Positions 42,943 to 52,082 of a DNA stretch of 64,000 nt are shown in pieces. Positions within the stretch are counted from its first letter, which is position 1. The number at the start of each line of letters is the position of its first letter. The notes beneath the pieces are model-generated. The model ran no database searches and was not told the DNA's origin. It saw only the letters and a program-made list of their open reading frames with translations. The stretch covers positions 401,467 through 465,466 of the forward strand of contig NZ_FOMK01000005.1 in the NCBI RefSeq assembly GCF_900112615.1, read 5' to 3'. The position numbers were made by a program, and so were the translations under genes. The DNA comes from Chitinophaga sp. CF118. Its GTDB lineage: Bacteria > Bacteroidota > Bacteroidia > Chitinophagales > Chitinophagaceae.

Positions 42943-43398
42943 ATGGCAACTAACCCAGGCAAAACCAGAAAAGGGTTACTTTTGCAAAAAGTATTTTCAA
43001 TAGTGCAGAACACAGAAAAACTCCGGCTAGATAAATATCTCTGGGCTATCCGCATATTTAAAACCCGTTCCCAGGCATCAGCTGCCTGCGAAGCCGGGAA
43101 AGTAAAACTGAATGGTAATTCCGTGAAAGCTTCCCGCGCTGTTGCGATAGGTGATAAGTATGATATCAGGAACGAAGCCCGTAAATGGAAGATTGAAGTA
43201 CTCAGCCTGTTACCCAGCAGGGTACAATATGCCGAAGCCATTAAACACTACCTGGATATTACTCCCGAAGAGGATAAGGTGATACAGAGTACTGCCTTCA
43301 GCTTCGATACCGGAAAACGTCCCAGTAAGATTGGCCGTCCTACCAAAAAGGAAAGACGTAGTCTGGACGGTTTCATGGACGGAGATGAAGAAGAATAG
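42943..43398 (+). CDS. S4-domain RNA-binding protein (Hsp15-like)
   Basis: 151 residues. The S4 motif is clear at about 25-75: LRLDKYLWAIRIFKTRSQAS, EAGKVKLNGNSVKASRAVAIGDKYDI. The family includes HslR/Hsp15, which binds stalled 50S subunits carrying nascent chains. The C-terminus is extended and basic-acidic (RPSKIGRPTKKERRSLDGFM then acidic), unlike E. coli Hsp15 but frequent in Bacteroidota. ATG 42943 gives 20 extra residues before the domain; no shorter ATG is available, so it is kept. Confidence 0.88.
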   Translation: MATNPGKTRKGLLLQKVFSIVQNTEKLRLDKYLWAIRIFKTRSQASAACEAGKVKLNGNSVKASRAVAIGDKYDIRNEARKWKIEVLSLLPSRVQYAEAIKHYLDITPEEDKVIQSTAFSFDTGKRPSKIGRPTKKERRSLDGFMDGDEEE

Positions 43399-43515
43399 TA
43401 TATTCTCTTTTCTGGATTTTGCGTAGTAAATTCGCAGACTTTTAGGAAGATCCAAAAGTGCCTGTTCACTTTTGAGGCCGTCCTACATGCGAAAATTGTA
43501 AATCTGAATTCATAA

Positions 43516-44736
43516 ATGTCTAAACAAAGCGATGTCCTCTCCACAGATTTCCTGGTAAAAGTGGCAGAAGAATTTGGAACACCGGTATATATATACCATG
43601 CTGAGAAAATAAAAATCCAGTACGAAAAGCTGCAAGACGCTTTCCATAAAACGGATGCCCGCTTTTTCTATGCCTGTAAGGCCCTTACCAATATCAATAT
43701 CCTGAAGTATATCAACTCCCTTGGCTGCGGACTGGATACTGTATCTATCAATGAGGTACAACTGGGACTGAAGGCCGGCTTTGATCCTAAAAACATAATT
43801 TTTACCCCTAACTGTGTGGATCTCGACGAGATCATTGCTGCGAAAGACCTGGGGGTGAACATCAATATTGATAATATCTCCATCCTTGAACAGTTTGGTA
43901 ACCGCTTCGGCGATAGCTATCCTATCTGTATCAGACTGAACCCACATATCATGGCAGGAGGGAATTACAAGATCTCCACCGGCCACGTAGACAGTAAATT
44001 TGGTATTTCTATTCACCAGATGCGTCATATTGAACGGATCGTGAAGAGCACCAAACTGAAAGTGACTGGTTTGCATATGCATACCGGCTCCGAGATCAAA
44101 GATGTGGATGTATTCCTGCGTGGAGTAGATATCATGTTTGAACTGGCTATTAACTTCCCCGACCTTGAATTTATTGACCTTGGTAGTGGATTTAAAGTAG
44201 CCTACCAGACTGGCGATCCGGAAACAGATATGTCATTGCTGGGTAGAAAACTGTCAGATGCCTTCAATAAATTCAATAAAACATATACCCGTCCCCTTCA
44301 GGTATGGTTTGAACCAGGTAAGTTCCTGGTAAGCCAGAGTGGTTATTTTGTTGTAAAAGCGAATGTAATCAAGCAAACAACAGCAACTGTGTTCGTAGGT
44401 GTAAATTCAGGTTTTAACCACCTGATCCGCCCTATGTTCTACGATGCCTTCCACCTGATCCGTAATATCTCCAATCCTAAAGGAACAGAACGGATCTATA
44501 CCGTAGTGGGAAATATCTGTGAAACAGATACTTTCGGATGGGATCGCAAACTGAACGAAGTAAGAGAAGGTGATTACCTGGTATTCTATAATGCCGGCGC
44601 CTATGGGTTTGAAATGTCATCAAATTTTAACTCCCGCCTGAAACCAGCTGAGGTATTAATAAAAGATGGCAAAGCTCAACTGATCCGTAAAAGAGATGTT
44701 TTAGAGGATTTACTACGTAACCAGATCGAATTATAA
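43516..44736 (+). CDS. lysA: Diaminopimelate decarboxylase
   Basis: 406 residues of a fold-III PLP enzyme. Lys55 in RFFYACKALTN carries PLP; further motifs GLHMHTGSEI, LEFIDLGSGFKV, WFEPGKFLVS and VGNICETDTFGWD (substrate Cys/Glu). It decarboxylates meso-diaminopimelate to lysine, the last step of lysine synthesis. It is monocistronic here with its own terminator. Length is that of the LysA family and not of the larger arginine decarboxylases. Confidence 0.95.
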   Translation: MSKQSDVLSTDFLVKVAEEFGTPVYIYHAEKIKIQYEKLQDAFHKTDARFFYACKALTNINILKYINSLGCGLDTVSINEVQLGLKAGFDPKNIIFTPNCVDLDEIIAAKDLGVNINIDNISILEQFGNRFGDSYPICIRLNPHIMAGGNYKISTGHVDSKFGISIHQMRHIERIVKSTKLKVTGLHMHTGSEIKDVDVFLRGVDIMFELAINFPDLEFIDLGSGFKVAYQTGDPETDMSLLGRKLSDAFNKFNKTYTRPLQVWFEPGKFLVSQSGYFVVKANVIKQTTATVFVGVNSGFNHLIRPMFYDAFHLIRNISNPKGTERIYTVVGNICETDTFGWDRKLNEVREGDYLVFYNAGAYGFEMSSNFNSRLKPAEVLIKDGKAQLIRKRDVLEDLLRNQIEL

Positions 44737-44824
44737 GTAAGACAAAAGTCACCGCTGCGTAACAAGATAAATTGCATTTTTGTTACCAGATAGAATTATA
44801 AACAATTACAAATGTTAAAATATT

Positions 44825-44861
44825 ATTGCAGGTTTGCCACGGCAGATCTGCAATTTTTTTT
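44825..44861 (+). terminator. Probable terminator of lysA
   Basis: ATTGCAG (44825-44831) pairs with CTGCAAT (44848-44854) with an inner GCC/GGC, followed by seven T. Confidence 0.7.
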
Positions 44862-44864
44862 GCG

Positions 44865-44893
44865 TTTGATATACCTGATTTGTTATAACTTTG
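44865..44893 (+). promoter_or_regulatory. Promoter of the GAF-domain gene
   Basis: TTTG (44865-44868), 17 bases, TAACTTTG (44886-44893), an exact match to the Bacteroidota consensus. It would give a leader of about 117 bases before the ATG at 45018. Confidence 0.6.
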
Positions 44894-45017
44894 CTAAAAT
44901 TATCTATCAACCTTCAGCTTAATCCTGCATACTGTCACCTGCTTTGAACAGACACAATATTTTATGTTCTCAACCGTCTGCATATATAAGATGAGTCAAT
45001 TTTACACACTTTAGATT

Positions 45018-47354
45018 ATGAAAGTATTATCCGCCAATTCGGAAATATTTAAAGAAGAGGCCTTGATAGACAGCCATATCTCTTTCGCCCCTTATGTAAA
45101 TTTTCTGAAACAAAAGGCAACAAACAAGGAAGATGCACGTGCCGCATATTATCAACAGATCATAAAACGTTTTGAAGGTAATCCGGCTCTGCTGGGACCT
45201 ATCGCCGGAGCTGATGACATGTCTGCTTACCAGGAATATCTTGACCTGATCCTGGCTACTATTTTTCCAGTTACAATAGACATGGATAAGGATATCTATG
45301 GCATAGGTATCCCCAATAAATTTGCTATTTTTTATTATTCAGATCTCTTCAAAAAACTGTTTACACCCGAAGGCGATCAACTGATAGAAGTACCGGAAGG
45401 TATGTCCGAGGAAAAGGTAAAACGTGATAAACAGGAATGGCTATATAAACTGATACTGGAAAAAGTATATCAATACCCGGTAACTTATCAGGATGAAATT
45501 ATTCATCAGATAGCAGTGCCTGGTGGAAATGGATTGAAGAAATATGTAAAGCTACATGTCGATCCCCGCTTTGTAGATGTAAAGGTAAAAGGAGAAATTC
45601 CTGCAGTCCCTTATGATAGCCTTTGTAAACGACAGTTTTCGCTGGAAGTATTACAGGAATTAATACCACTGAAGAACTTTGCGCTTGAAGGATTTGTGAT
45701 ATGGACCATGCAGGATGTTACCCATGAGGAAGTGCAGAATAGTATGAGGAACCTGATTCTTAACATGACAGATGGTAATGAAAATCAAACTTACCGCCGC
45801 ATGGAAGAAGAAGTACAATCTATGATGCAGGAACCTGATATCAGCGTACATATTATTCCGGTTCCTAAAATAAACGGGCGTTATGTACTGGAATGTAATC
45901 GTTGTGATAGTGGTTTGATGCTGGGCGTAATCGGTAATAATAAACAACAGCAGCTGCTGTTTCAGCAATTACAGCAGCATGTGATGACAAACCATGAGCC
46001 ACTGCTCATTTCCGATGTGAATGAAACAACACCCATTACTTATCCATTCCTGAAATACCTGCCGCATAAAGGAATCAGGAGCTTTGTAATGTGCCCTGTA
46101 TGGCATGATGATCAATTGCTGGGCATCGTAGAATTGGCTTCTTCTGAACCCAACAAGATTACGGCACAAACGATGGGTAAAGCTTTACCTGCTTATCCGT
46201 TGGTGATTATGTTGCTGAACCGCGGACTGGATATCGTGAAAAACCGGATCACCCAGGTAATAAAAGAACAGTTCACTGCCTTACAGCCTGCTGTTGAATG
46301 GAAGTTTGTAGATGCTGCATGGCATTATCTGCATACACCAAAGAAAGAACGTGAAGATATCGGGAACATCGCATTTGAAGATGTATATCCCTTATATGGC
46401 GCAGTAGATATCAGGAATTCTTCTACGGAACGTAGTAATGCAATTCATGATGACCTCAAGGAACAGTTACTGCTGATAAAAGATACACTGGAGTATGCCA
46501 GTAAGACCATCTATCTGCCTCTCCTTGAAGAGTTACAGTTTAAAAATAATGACCTGATCACCGGTATTACCAGTGGAATGCTTTCTGAAGATGAACTGAA
46601 AGTGAATGATTACCTGGATGAGGAGATTCAGCCACTGTTCCGCCATCTGTACGAGAGCCATCCTGTATTACAGCCGGCACTGGAACGTTATTTTTCACTT
46701 GTAGACAGGTCTGAAGGACATATCCAGCATCACCGTGAGGAGTATGAAGAAAGTCTGGCGCAGATCAATGCCGAAATAAGTGATTACCTGGATGTAGAAA
46801 AGGAGAAGATTCAGCAGTCGTTCCCATGTTACTTTGAAAAGTACCGCACAGATGGGGTAGAATATAATATATATATAGGACAGGCCATTGCACAGAACCG
46901 TAAGTTTGATCTGCTGTATCTGCGTAACCTGCGCCTGTGGCAGATTTCTTCTATGGCAGAAATTGCGAGGCTCACACACCGGCTGATTCCAAGCCTGAAA
47001 GTACCTTTGTTAACCACACAACTGGTGCTGGCTCATAGTAATCCAATCGATATTAGTTTCCGACAGGATGAACGTCGCTTTGATGTGGAAGGAGCTTACA
47101 ATATCCGTTATGAGATTATCAAAAAACGGATTGATAAAGTGAGAATCCGCCAAACGGGAGAACGCCTTACCCAGCCAGGTACTATCGCTATCGTATATGC
47201 ATATGCGAAAGAGATGGAAGAATATCTGAAATATATCAACTTTCTGCAAAATAAAAAGATCCTGTCATCTGATGTTGAGATCCTGGATCTTGAAGACCTG
47301 CAGGGTGTAAGTGGTTTAAGGGCTTTACGTGTGAAAGTAAATATGGAAGATTAA
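45018..47354 (+). CDS. Large GAF-domain protein, unknown function
   Basis: 778 residues, soluble. A GAF-like domain covers about 300-400 (LLISDVNETTPITYPFLKYL, IRSFVMCPVWHDDQLLGIVE). The flanks are helical and unassigned; a long N-terminal part and a C-terminal part with paired helices (HLYESHPVLQPALERYFSLV) have no recognised domain. There is no kinase, cyclase or DNA-binding motif. The family is known in Bacteroidota only by its GAF domain. It ends at a two-way terminator shared with the convergent gene. Confidence 0.75.
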   Translation: MKVLSANSEIFKEEALIDSHISFAPYVNFLKQKATNKEDARAAYYQQIIKRFEGNPALLGPIAGADDMSAYQEYLDLILATIFPVTIDMDKDIYGIGIPNKFAIFYYSDLFKKLFTPEGDQLIEVPEGMSEEKVKRDKQEWLYKLILEKVYQYPVTYQDEIIHQIAVPGGNGLKKYVKLHVDPRFVDVKVKGEIPAVPYDSLCKRQFSLEVLQELIPLKNFALEGFVIWTMQDVTHEEVQNSMRNLILNMTDGNENQTYRRMEEEVQSMMQEPDISVHIIPVPKINGRYVLECNRCDSGLMLGVIGNNKQQQLLFQQLQQHVMTNHEPLLISDVNETTPITYPFLKYLPHKGIRSFVMCPVWHDDQLLGIVELASSEPNKITAQTMGKALPAYPLVIMLLNRGLDIVKNRITQVIKEQFTALQPAVEWKFVDAAWHYLHTPKKEREDIGNIAFEDVYPLYGAVDIRNSSTERSNAIHDDLKEQLLLIKDTLEYASKTIYLPLLEELQFKNNDLITGITSGMLSEDELKVNDYLDEEIQPLFRHLYESHPVLQPALERYFSLVDRSEGHIQHHREEYEESLAQINAEISDYLDVEKEKIQQSFPCYFEKYRTDGVEYNIYIGQAIAQNRKFDLLYLRNLRLWQISSMAEIARLTHRLIPSLKVPLLTTQLVLAHSNPIDISFRQDERRFDVEGAYNIRYEIIKKRIDKVRIRQTGERLTQPGTIAIVYAYAKEMEEYLKYINFLQNKKILSSDVEILDLEDLQGVSGLRALRVKVNMED

Positions 47355-47370
47355 TATTTCTTATATAAAA

Positions 47371-47417
47371 AGAGAAGAGCCTGTATAGCATTTGCGATAC
47401 AGGCTCTTCTCTTTTTA
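47371..47417. terminator. Two-way terminator between convergent genes
   Basis: 16-bp perfect stem (47371-47386 with 47397-47412) with AAAA before and TTTTT after. It serves both the GAF gene and the minus-strand fusion gene. Confidence 0.88.
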
Positions 47418-47427
47418 TATAAGACTA

Positions 47428-50400
47428 TCAGAATTTGAATCCAAATGAAATATATGGTAATACTTCTTCCTCGGATCTTGCGATAGTTGCCGAAAGAATG
47501 AACATATTGATGGGCGAGAAATATAATCCTCCACCATAACCATCATGCCATACTTTTGAAGTTTCACCTTTCTGCCATACCCGTCCCACATCGTTAAACG
47601 CAATGAGTCCTACGCTGGCAGGGAACAGATAAGAACGGAATTCAAACAGTTTCAGTCGTAACTCAGTATTGTTAAATACCATACTGTTGCCGGTGAACCT
47701 GTAATTACGATAACCACGGAGGTTTTGTACGCCGCCTGCAGTAACTGCCTGGAAGTATTCATATGCTCCCCAGATCTTACTACCACCAAAGCGGGTAACC
47801 AATACCAGTTTGGCCGGAACGTTAAAGCTGGTGTAGATGCTCAGATCTGTTTGCAACTGGAGGTAATGCCTTTGTTGCTGATTCAGCCCCTGGTTACCAT
47901 GAAGATAAGTACTCCAGAATATTCCTCTCGTCGCCGCAATTTTATTGTCACGGGTATCTATTTGTAATCCCAGTTTTAAACCTGCGTAGGTCTTTGGTTG
48001 GTGTACATCGAGGGAGTCAAGACCGTTATGAACAAAGTCGTTTATCAGGCGGCTGGTATTATCATCCTTGTCCATTTTGTAGTAAGTGAATGTAGGACCA
48101 TAGATCAACCGCACATCCGGTGATATCTTTGTTTGTAGTAATGGTTGTAAATCGTACAGGCTAAAACGTGAGCGATAGTAGCTGATTGTTTTGCCTCCGC
48201 TTTTATCAAACACTGTTTCGTTACCGTATCCAAAGAAGTTGATAGTATTATCCGGAGCTTTAACAGTAGCAGATAACATGAGGTCCGTATTACGGAAGAA
48301 ATCTGTGAATTCCCCGAGATAGCGGAACTGCCATGCCTTTGTTGCCAGTGAATGGCTTGCGGTAAGGGTATGTCTTACTGCGAATGGAGATTTACGGAAT
48401 CCCTGACCAACGAACTGAAAGCCTAACCCGAGGGAGAGACCATCATCTTTATTGAATCCTCCTGCAACCAGGGGAAACAGCAAATCATATTTGAAAGGAG
48501 TGCGCTCATAACGTATTACAGAGGGATCTGAAGACAGTGTCTTTCTTTCATGTCCACTTAATAAGAAACTGTCTTTACCATTGGTAAGGTCATAGATGCG
48601 GATATGGTTGCCGGCACGCATGCCAGAGCTGTCAACATAAGTATCAGCATCCTTTCCTCCAATGATACGGATCTTTATAGAAGTATGATTATCTCCTTTG
48701 ATCTCAAAGCGGTCTTCACCTCCCAGTCCGTAGAGCCTTAGTTCATGGCTATCTTTGGGATCAAAGATGCGGGAATAGATGCTTTGCTCCACTTCTCCTT
48801 TTTTATTCAGCTTATTCACATTAACGGATACACGGCCTTCAGGTAAACGTTCGATAGAGAACAGTTCGTTTTTTTGTGAACCTGTAATATTTACATCTTT
48901 AGCCAGGAAGCGGTAAAACTTCTGTGATTCATTTTCCAGGATATCCCTGCGTGCTTTCATGGTAGTATAAGTACGCTCACCTACCAGGGATCTGATGGTA
49001 TCAGGTAAGTGTTTTACTGCATCTGCCAGTACGCTGTCGGTCATCTTTTGTACAAATGTATGGGCAATGTCCTTCCATTCCTGCTCATCAAGTTCATTCA
49101 TGAAGGAACGGTCGAAGGGCTGGGCAGTCATATTAAGTCTGCTTACAATCGGAATGGTTTTACGGAATCCCTGAAATTTCGGTAATGCCCATTTACGTGC
49201 TGCCAGGCGGGGGAGGGCTCCTTCGTTGACAAAGAAAGCCTGGTCCCTGTCGCGCGGAATAGGATAATATACTTTGGTCTTTTCTTTCTTGTTTTTATCT
49301 ACACCCCAGCGCCATTGATCGTCGTGACGATCCCAGTCGCCCACCATAATATCCAGCAGCCTGGCATTTAAAGTAGCTTGTTGGTTAACGGTGTTATCAT
49401 TATCTCCGTGGATCTGTTCCAGGAGTTTAGTGGTATTGAGTGTTTTGCCTTTTACGTTTGCCTCCCGTTCTTCAAACAGGTATACGTCATCACCGAAAGT
49501 ATTCATATAGATGCCCAGCGAAGTATCTTTCGGGAGGTATACGAACTTAGGATTATTATGAGGTATCCCCGCAGCTTCTGCAAGGGGAGCGACTACCAGC
49601 GGGCCGTAAGGATTAGCTGCGGAGATCTGATCCTGCACTACATCTTTAGCCACCGTTTCTCTTAATGCTTCCGGAACAGCTTTCTCAGGATACTTTTTAA
49701 GAGAGCGTAATACCCATTCCTCACCAGAGCTGTCTTCGAGTCGTAATGACAGTGTTTGCTGTCCGCCTCCACGTTGTAAAACTTTTAATCCGCCTTGTTC
49801 TTTATGCAGGTCCAGCACCTGGAAATTCAGTGGTGTAGCCCATACCTGCCGGTAGTTGCTACCCAGCAGCCAGCGGTGAAAACTGCCTTTATTGGTGTAC
49901 TGTGTATCTGCAGCCATTAGCACGGTAGGCGGAAGTGCGCTTGCCGGGGGAGTGGTATTGGCTATTTCCTGTAAACGAATATCCTGCAGACTGAAGAGCT
50001 GTGCTGTGTATACAGGAACATCAGCTTTCTCTACCGTATAGTATTTTACAGATACCACTCCGCTACGGGAGATCTCCAGGGCAGTATAACCATTTTCATT
50101 ACTGGCAAACAGTGATTTACTGCCTTTCTTCACACGGGTCTCTTTAGCCCCGCTGCCACTAACCACATAATAGTTCTGCTGGTCTTTGATCAACTGTAGG
50201 GTATGGTCGTGACCGGAAACGAATACGGCCGGGCCATGTGGTTTCATAGCGGCTTCCACGCCTTTGATCAATTGCTGGTATTGCGGATTTGGAATGTCTT
50301 CCGGAGTGCCAAACACGCCGCGCGTGAGAGGATAAATGGATCCCACAACAGGCAGCGGAATATAGAGGCCTGATTTGAAATCTGTAAATGGGAAGATATG

Positions 50401-51084
50401 TTGTTTGAGAGTATAATATCCACCATGAATTCCATAACTGCGGAAAGGATGATGAGCAGCAAAGATGATCAGTTTGTTCCGGTTCCGGCTCACAATATCA
50501 CTCAGTTCCGTCAGTACATCTTCTTTGGTTTTACTGTTGCAGGACGATTCTGCTCCCGGCTTCTCAAAGGGGAATAACCACCATTCCGTATCCATGATAA
50601 TGAGCGTCACGTTCTTGTCCAGTGCAACTTCTACGGGACCAGGACAACCATCTTTGGGCAGGAAATTTACGTTTGGCAGTTGTAATGAATCTATATAAAG
50701 CTGCTCATTCACCACGGTTTGCCATCCATCGGGTTTAGACTTTTTCCAGTCGTGATTACCCGGAATGAAGATGGCCTGTGTCGCGGTATTACGCACCAGG
50801 TCTACCTGGTAATCCAGGATCTGTTTGGCCTCAGCAAAGTGGGAAGATCCCGCATCGGGCATACCCAGCGGATATACATTATCGCCCAGGAACAATACAG
50901 TGTTCCGGGCATCCTGCAGATCAAAACGTTTTTTTACAGCATCTACTACTGGGTTATGCCCATCCTGATGGAGTTCTCCAGCATCGCCTATTAAGATTAT
51001 CCTGCGGGCCAGGCTATCTGTTTGGGCGTGTGAAAGGATAGGAAGAAGTAAAAATGGGAGTATATGTTTTAATATTTTCATCAT
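47428..51084 (-). CDS. Metallophosphoesterase / kinase-like / Omp85 barrel fusion
   Basis: 1218 residues. After a signal peptide (to about 20), a calcineurin-like phosphoesterase (about 25-330): IGDAGELH, LGDNVYPLG, PGNHDW, FAAHHPFRS, SGHDHTLQ. The middle (about 400-780) has no standard label; it contains WVLRSLKKYPEK, GDWDRHDDQWRW and PIPRDRDQAF in an order resembling the Lys, DRH-like and metal-Asp motifs of HipA/Fam20C-type kinases. The last 350 residues form an Omp85-type beta-barrel (LGLGFQFVGQGF, GVQNLRGYRNYRFTGNS, LIAFNDVGRVW, ending YISFGFKF). It should sit in the outer membrane with its enzyme domains in the periplasm or outside. Confidence 0.88.
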   Translation of the reverse strand: MMKILKHILPFLLLPILSHAQTDSLARRIILIGDAGELHQDGHNPVVDAVKKRFDLQDARNTVLFLGDNVYPLGMPDAGSSHFAEAKQILDYQVDLVRNTATQAIFIPGNHDWKKSKPDGWQTVVNEQLYIDSLQLPNVNFLPKDGCPGPVEVALDKNVTLIIMDTEWWLFPFEKPGAESSCNSKTKEDVLTELSDIVSRNRNKLIIFAAHHPFRSYGIHGGYYTLKQHIFPFTDFKSGLYIPLPVVGSIYPLTRGVFGTPEDIPNPQYQQLIKGVEAAMKPHGPAVFVSGHDHTLQLIKDQQNYYVVSGSGAKETRVKKGSKSLFASNENGYTALEISRSGVVSVKYYTVEKADVPVYTAQLFSLQDIRLQEIANTTPPASALPPTVLMAADTQYTNKGSFHRWLLGSNYRQVWATPLNFQVLDLHKEQGGLKVLQRGGGQQTLSLRLEDSSGEEWVLRSLKKYPEKAVPEALRETVAKDVVQDQISAANPYGPLVVAPLAEAAGIPHNNPKFVYLPKDTSLGIYMNTFGDDVYLFEEREANVKGKTLNTTKLLEQIHGDNDNTVNQQATLNARLLDIMVGDWDRHDDQWRWGVDKNKKEKTKVYYPIPRDRDQAFFVNEGALPRLAARKWALPKFQGFRKTIPIVSRLNMTAQPFDRSFMNELDEQEWKDIAHTFVQKMTDSVLADAVKHLPDTIRSLVGERTYTTMKARRDILENESQKFYRFLAKDVNITGSQKNELFSIERLPEGRVSVNVNKLNKKGEVEQSIYSRIFDPKDSHELRLYGLGGEDRFEIKGDNHTSIKIRIIGGKDADTYVDSSGMRAGNHIRIYDLTNGKDSFLLSGHERKTLSSDPSVIRYERTPFKYDLLFPLVAGGFNKDDGLSLGLGFQFVGQGFRKSPFAVRHTLTASHSLATKAWQFRYLGEFTDFFRNTDLMLSATVKAPDNTINFFGYGNETVFDKSGGKTISYYRSRFSLYDLQPLLQTKISPDVRLIYGPTFTYYKMDKDDNTSRLINDFVHNGLDSLDVHQPKTYAGLKLGLQIDTRDNKIAATRGIFWSTYLHGNQGLNQQQRHYLQLQTDLSIYTSFNVPAKLVLVTRFGGSKIWGAYEYFQAVTAGGVQNLRGYRNYRFTGNSMVFNNTELRLKLFEFRSYLFPASVGLIAFNDVGRVWQKGETSKVWHDGYGGGLYFSPINMFILSATIARSEEEVLPYISFGFKF

Positions 51085-51094
51085 CGTTATAAAT

Positions 51095-51940
51095 TCAATG
51101 GTGATATTTGAATTTTAAAATATTTGCCTGTGCTTCATCTGCTGCTTCATTTGATATATACATATCTCCGTTTGGAGCAAACGTAATCCCCTCCGGTTGT
51201 CTGAATATTGAATGCTTTAAATTGTGCGCTTCCAGTACTTTGCCATTAAGATCTGTGATTACCAGCATCCTGTTTACAGCAGCAACGATATATAACCTTT
51301 TCTCAATAGGATGGATAGCTGCCGCAGAAGGTTTGAACTGTGCGATTTTTGTATCTGTTAGTTTTGCGATATCTTCTATATTAATCTGGTAAACAGGTTT
51401 CTCATCAAATTCCATGCTACCCATGTTAAAGCCGTAGGCTGTTGTCTTCCCTGATCCTTTATCTACTTCACAATTCTTGCAGATCATCACCATGCTGTTA
51501 CGGGCAGAATCAAAATAAAGTGTTTCAAACTCCTGTTTACCCCCTCCGGTAAATTTATAGGAGATGGCATCTGTAGAGTCTGAATAGAGACCGGTTACCT
51601 CATAAAGATGCCCGTTGCTTTTCAGTACCATCCAGTCTTTTCCGTTGGTAGCAATGTCTTCATAATCCCCGCTTTTGTCAAACTTCCAGGAGGTATAGGG
51701 CTTATTGGCTGTAATATCCAGGGAAAATACCCTGCCCTGTTCGTCATTGATAGCCAGGATATGCTGTTCATCGGGAGCCAGCACAATACCAGAAATCTCC
51801 TGCATGGATTGCCTTACGTAGAAACGGGAGGACTCACGGAAATCATATCCTTTGGGAGATGTGAAATTCTTATCCTGCCGGTTTTTGAACTGGTTACAGG
51901 ACAGCAACAGGAGAAAAATAACAAAATAACGTATGCGCAT
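51095..51940 (-). CDS. SdiA-regulated-like beta-propeller lipoprotein
   Basis: 281 residues with a lipoprotein signal (FVIFLLLLSC). The body has propeller-like strands (EISGIVLAPDEQHILAINDE, KSGDYEDIATNGKDWMVLKS, FRQPEGITFAPNGDMYISNE), the SdiA-regulated domain pattern, which is a six-bladed propeller thought to bind Ca2+. It lies 10 bases upstream of the phosphoesterase/Omp85 gene on the same strand, so the two envelope proteins are cotranscribed and may work together. Confidence 0.85.
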   Translation of the reverse strand: MRIRYFVIFLLLLSCNQFKNRQDKNFTSPKGYDFRESSRFYVRQSMQEISGIVLAPDEQHILAINDEQGRVFSLDITANKPYTSWKFDKSGDYEDIATNGKDWMVLKSNGHLYEVTGLYSDSTDAISYKFTGGGKQEFETLYFDSARNSMVMICKNCEVDKGSGKTTAYGFNMGSMEFDEKPVYQINIEDIAKLTDTKIAQFKPSAAAIHPIEKRLYIVAAVNRMLVITDLNGKVLEAHNLKHSIFRQPEGITFAPNGDMYISNEAADEAQANILKFKYHH

Positions 51941-52082
51941 AATGAAAGAATTAGTGTTGGATGCTTAATAAAGAATTGTGAACGTTTTATTAAAGCACTC
52001 TGTATTTAGCATTCATGAAATAAAATTAACTTAAAAATGCAGTAACTTGCTGTAATCAGTATTGCTTTTTTAACTAGTGCTT

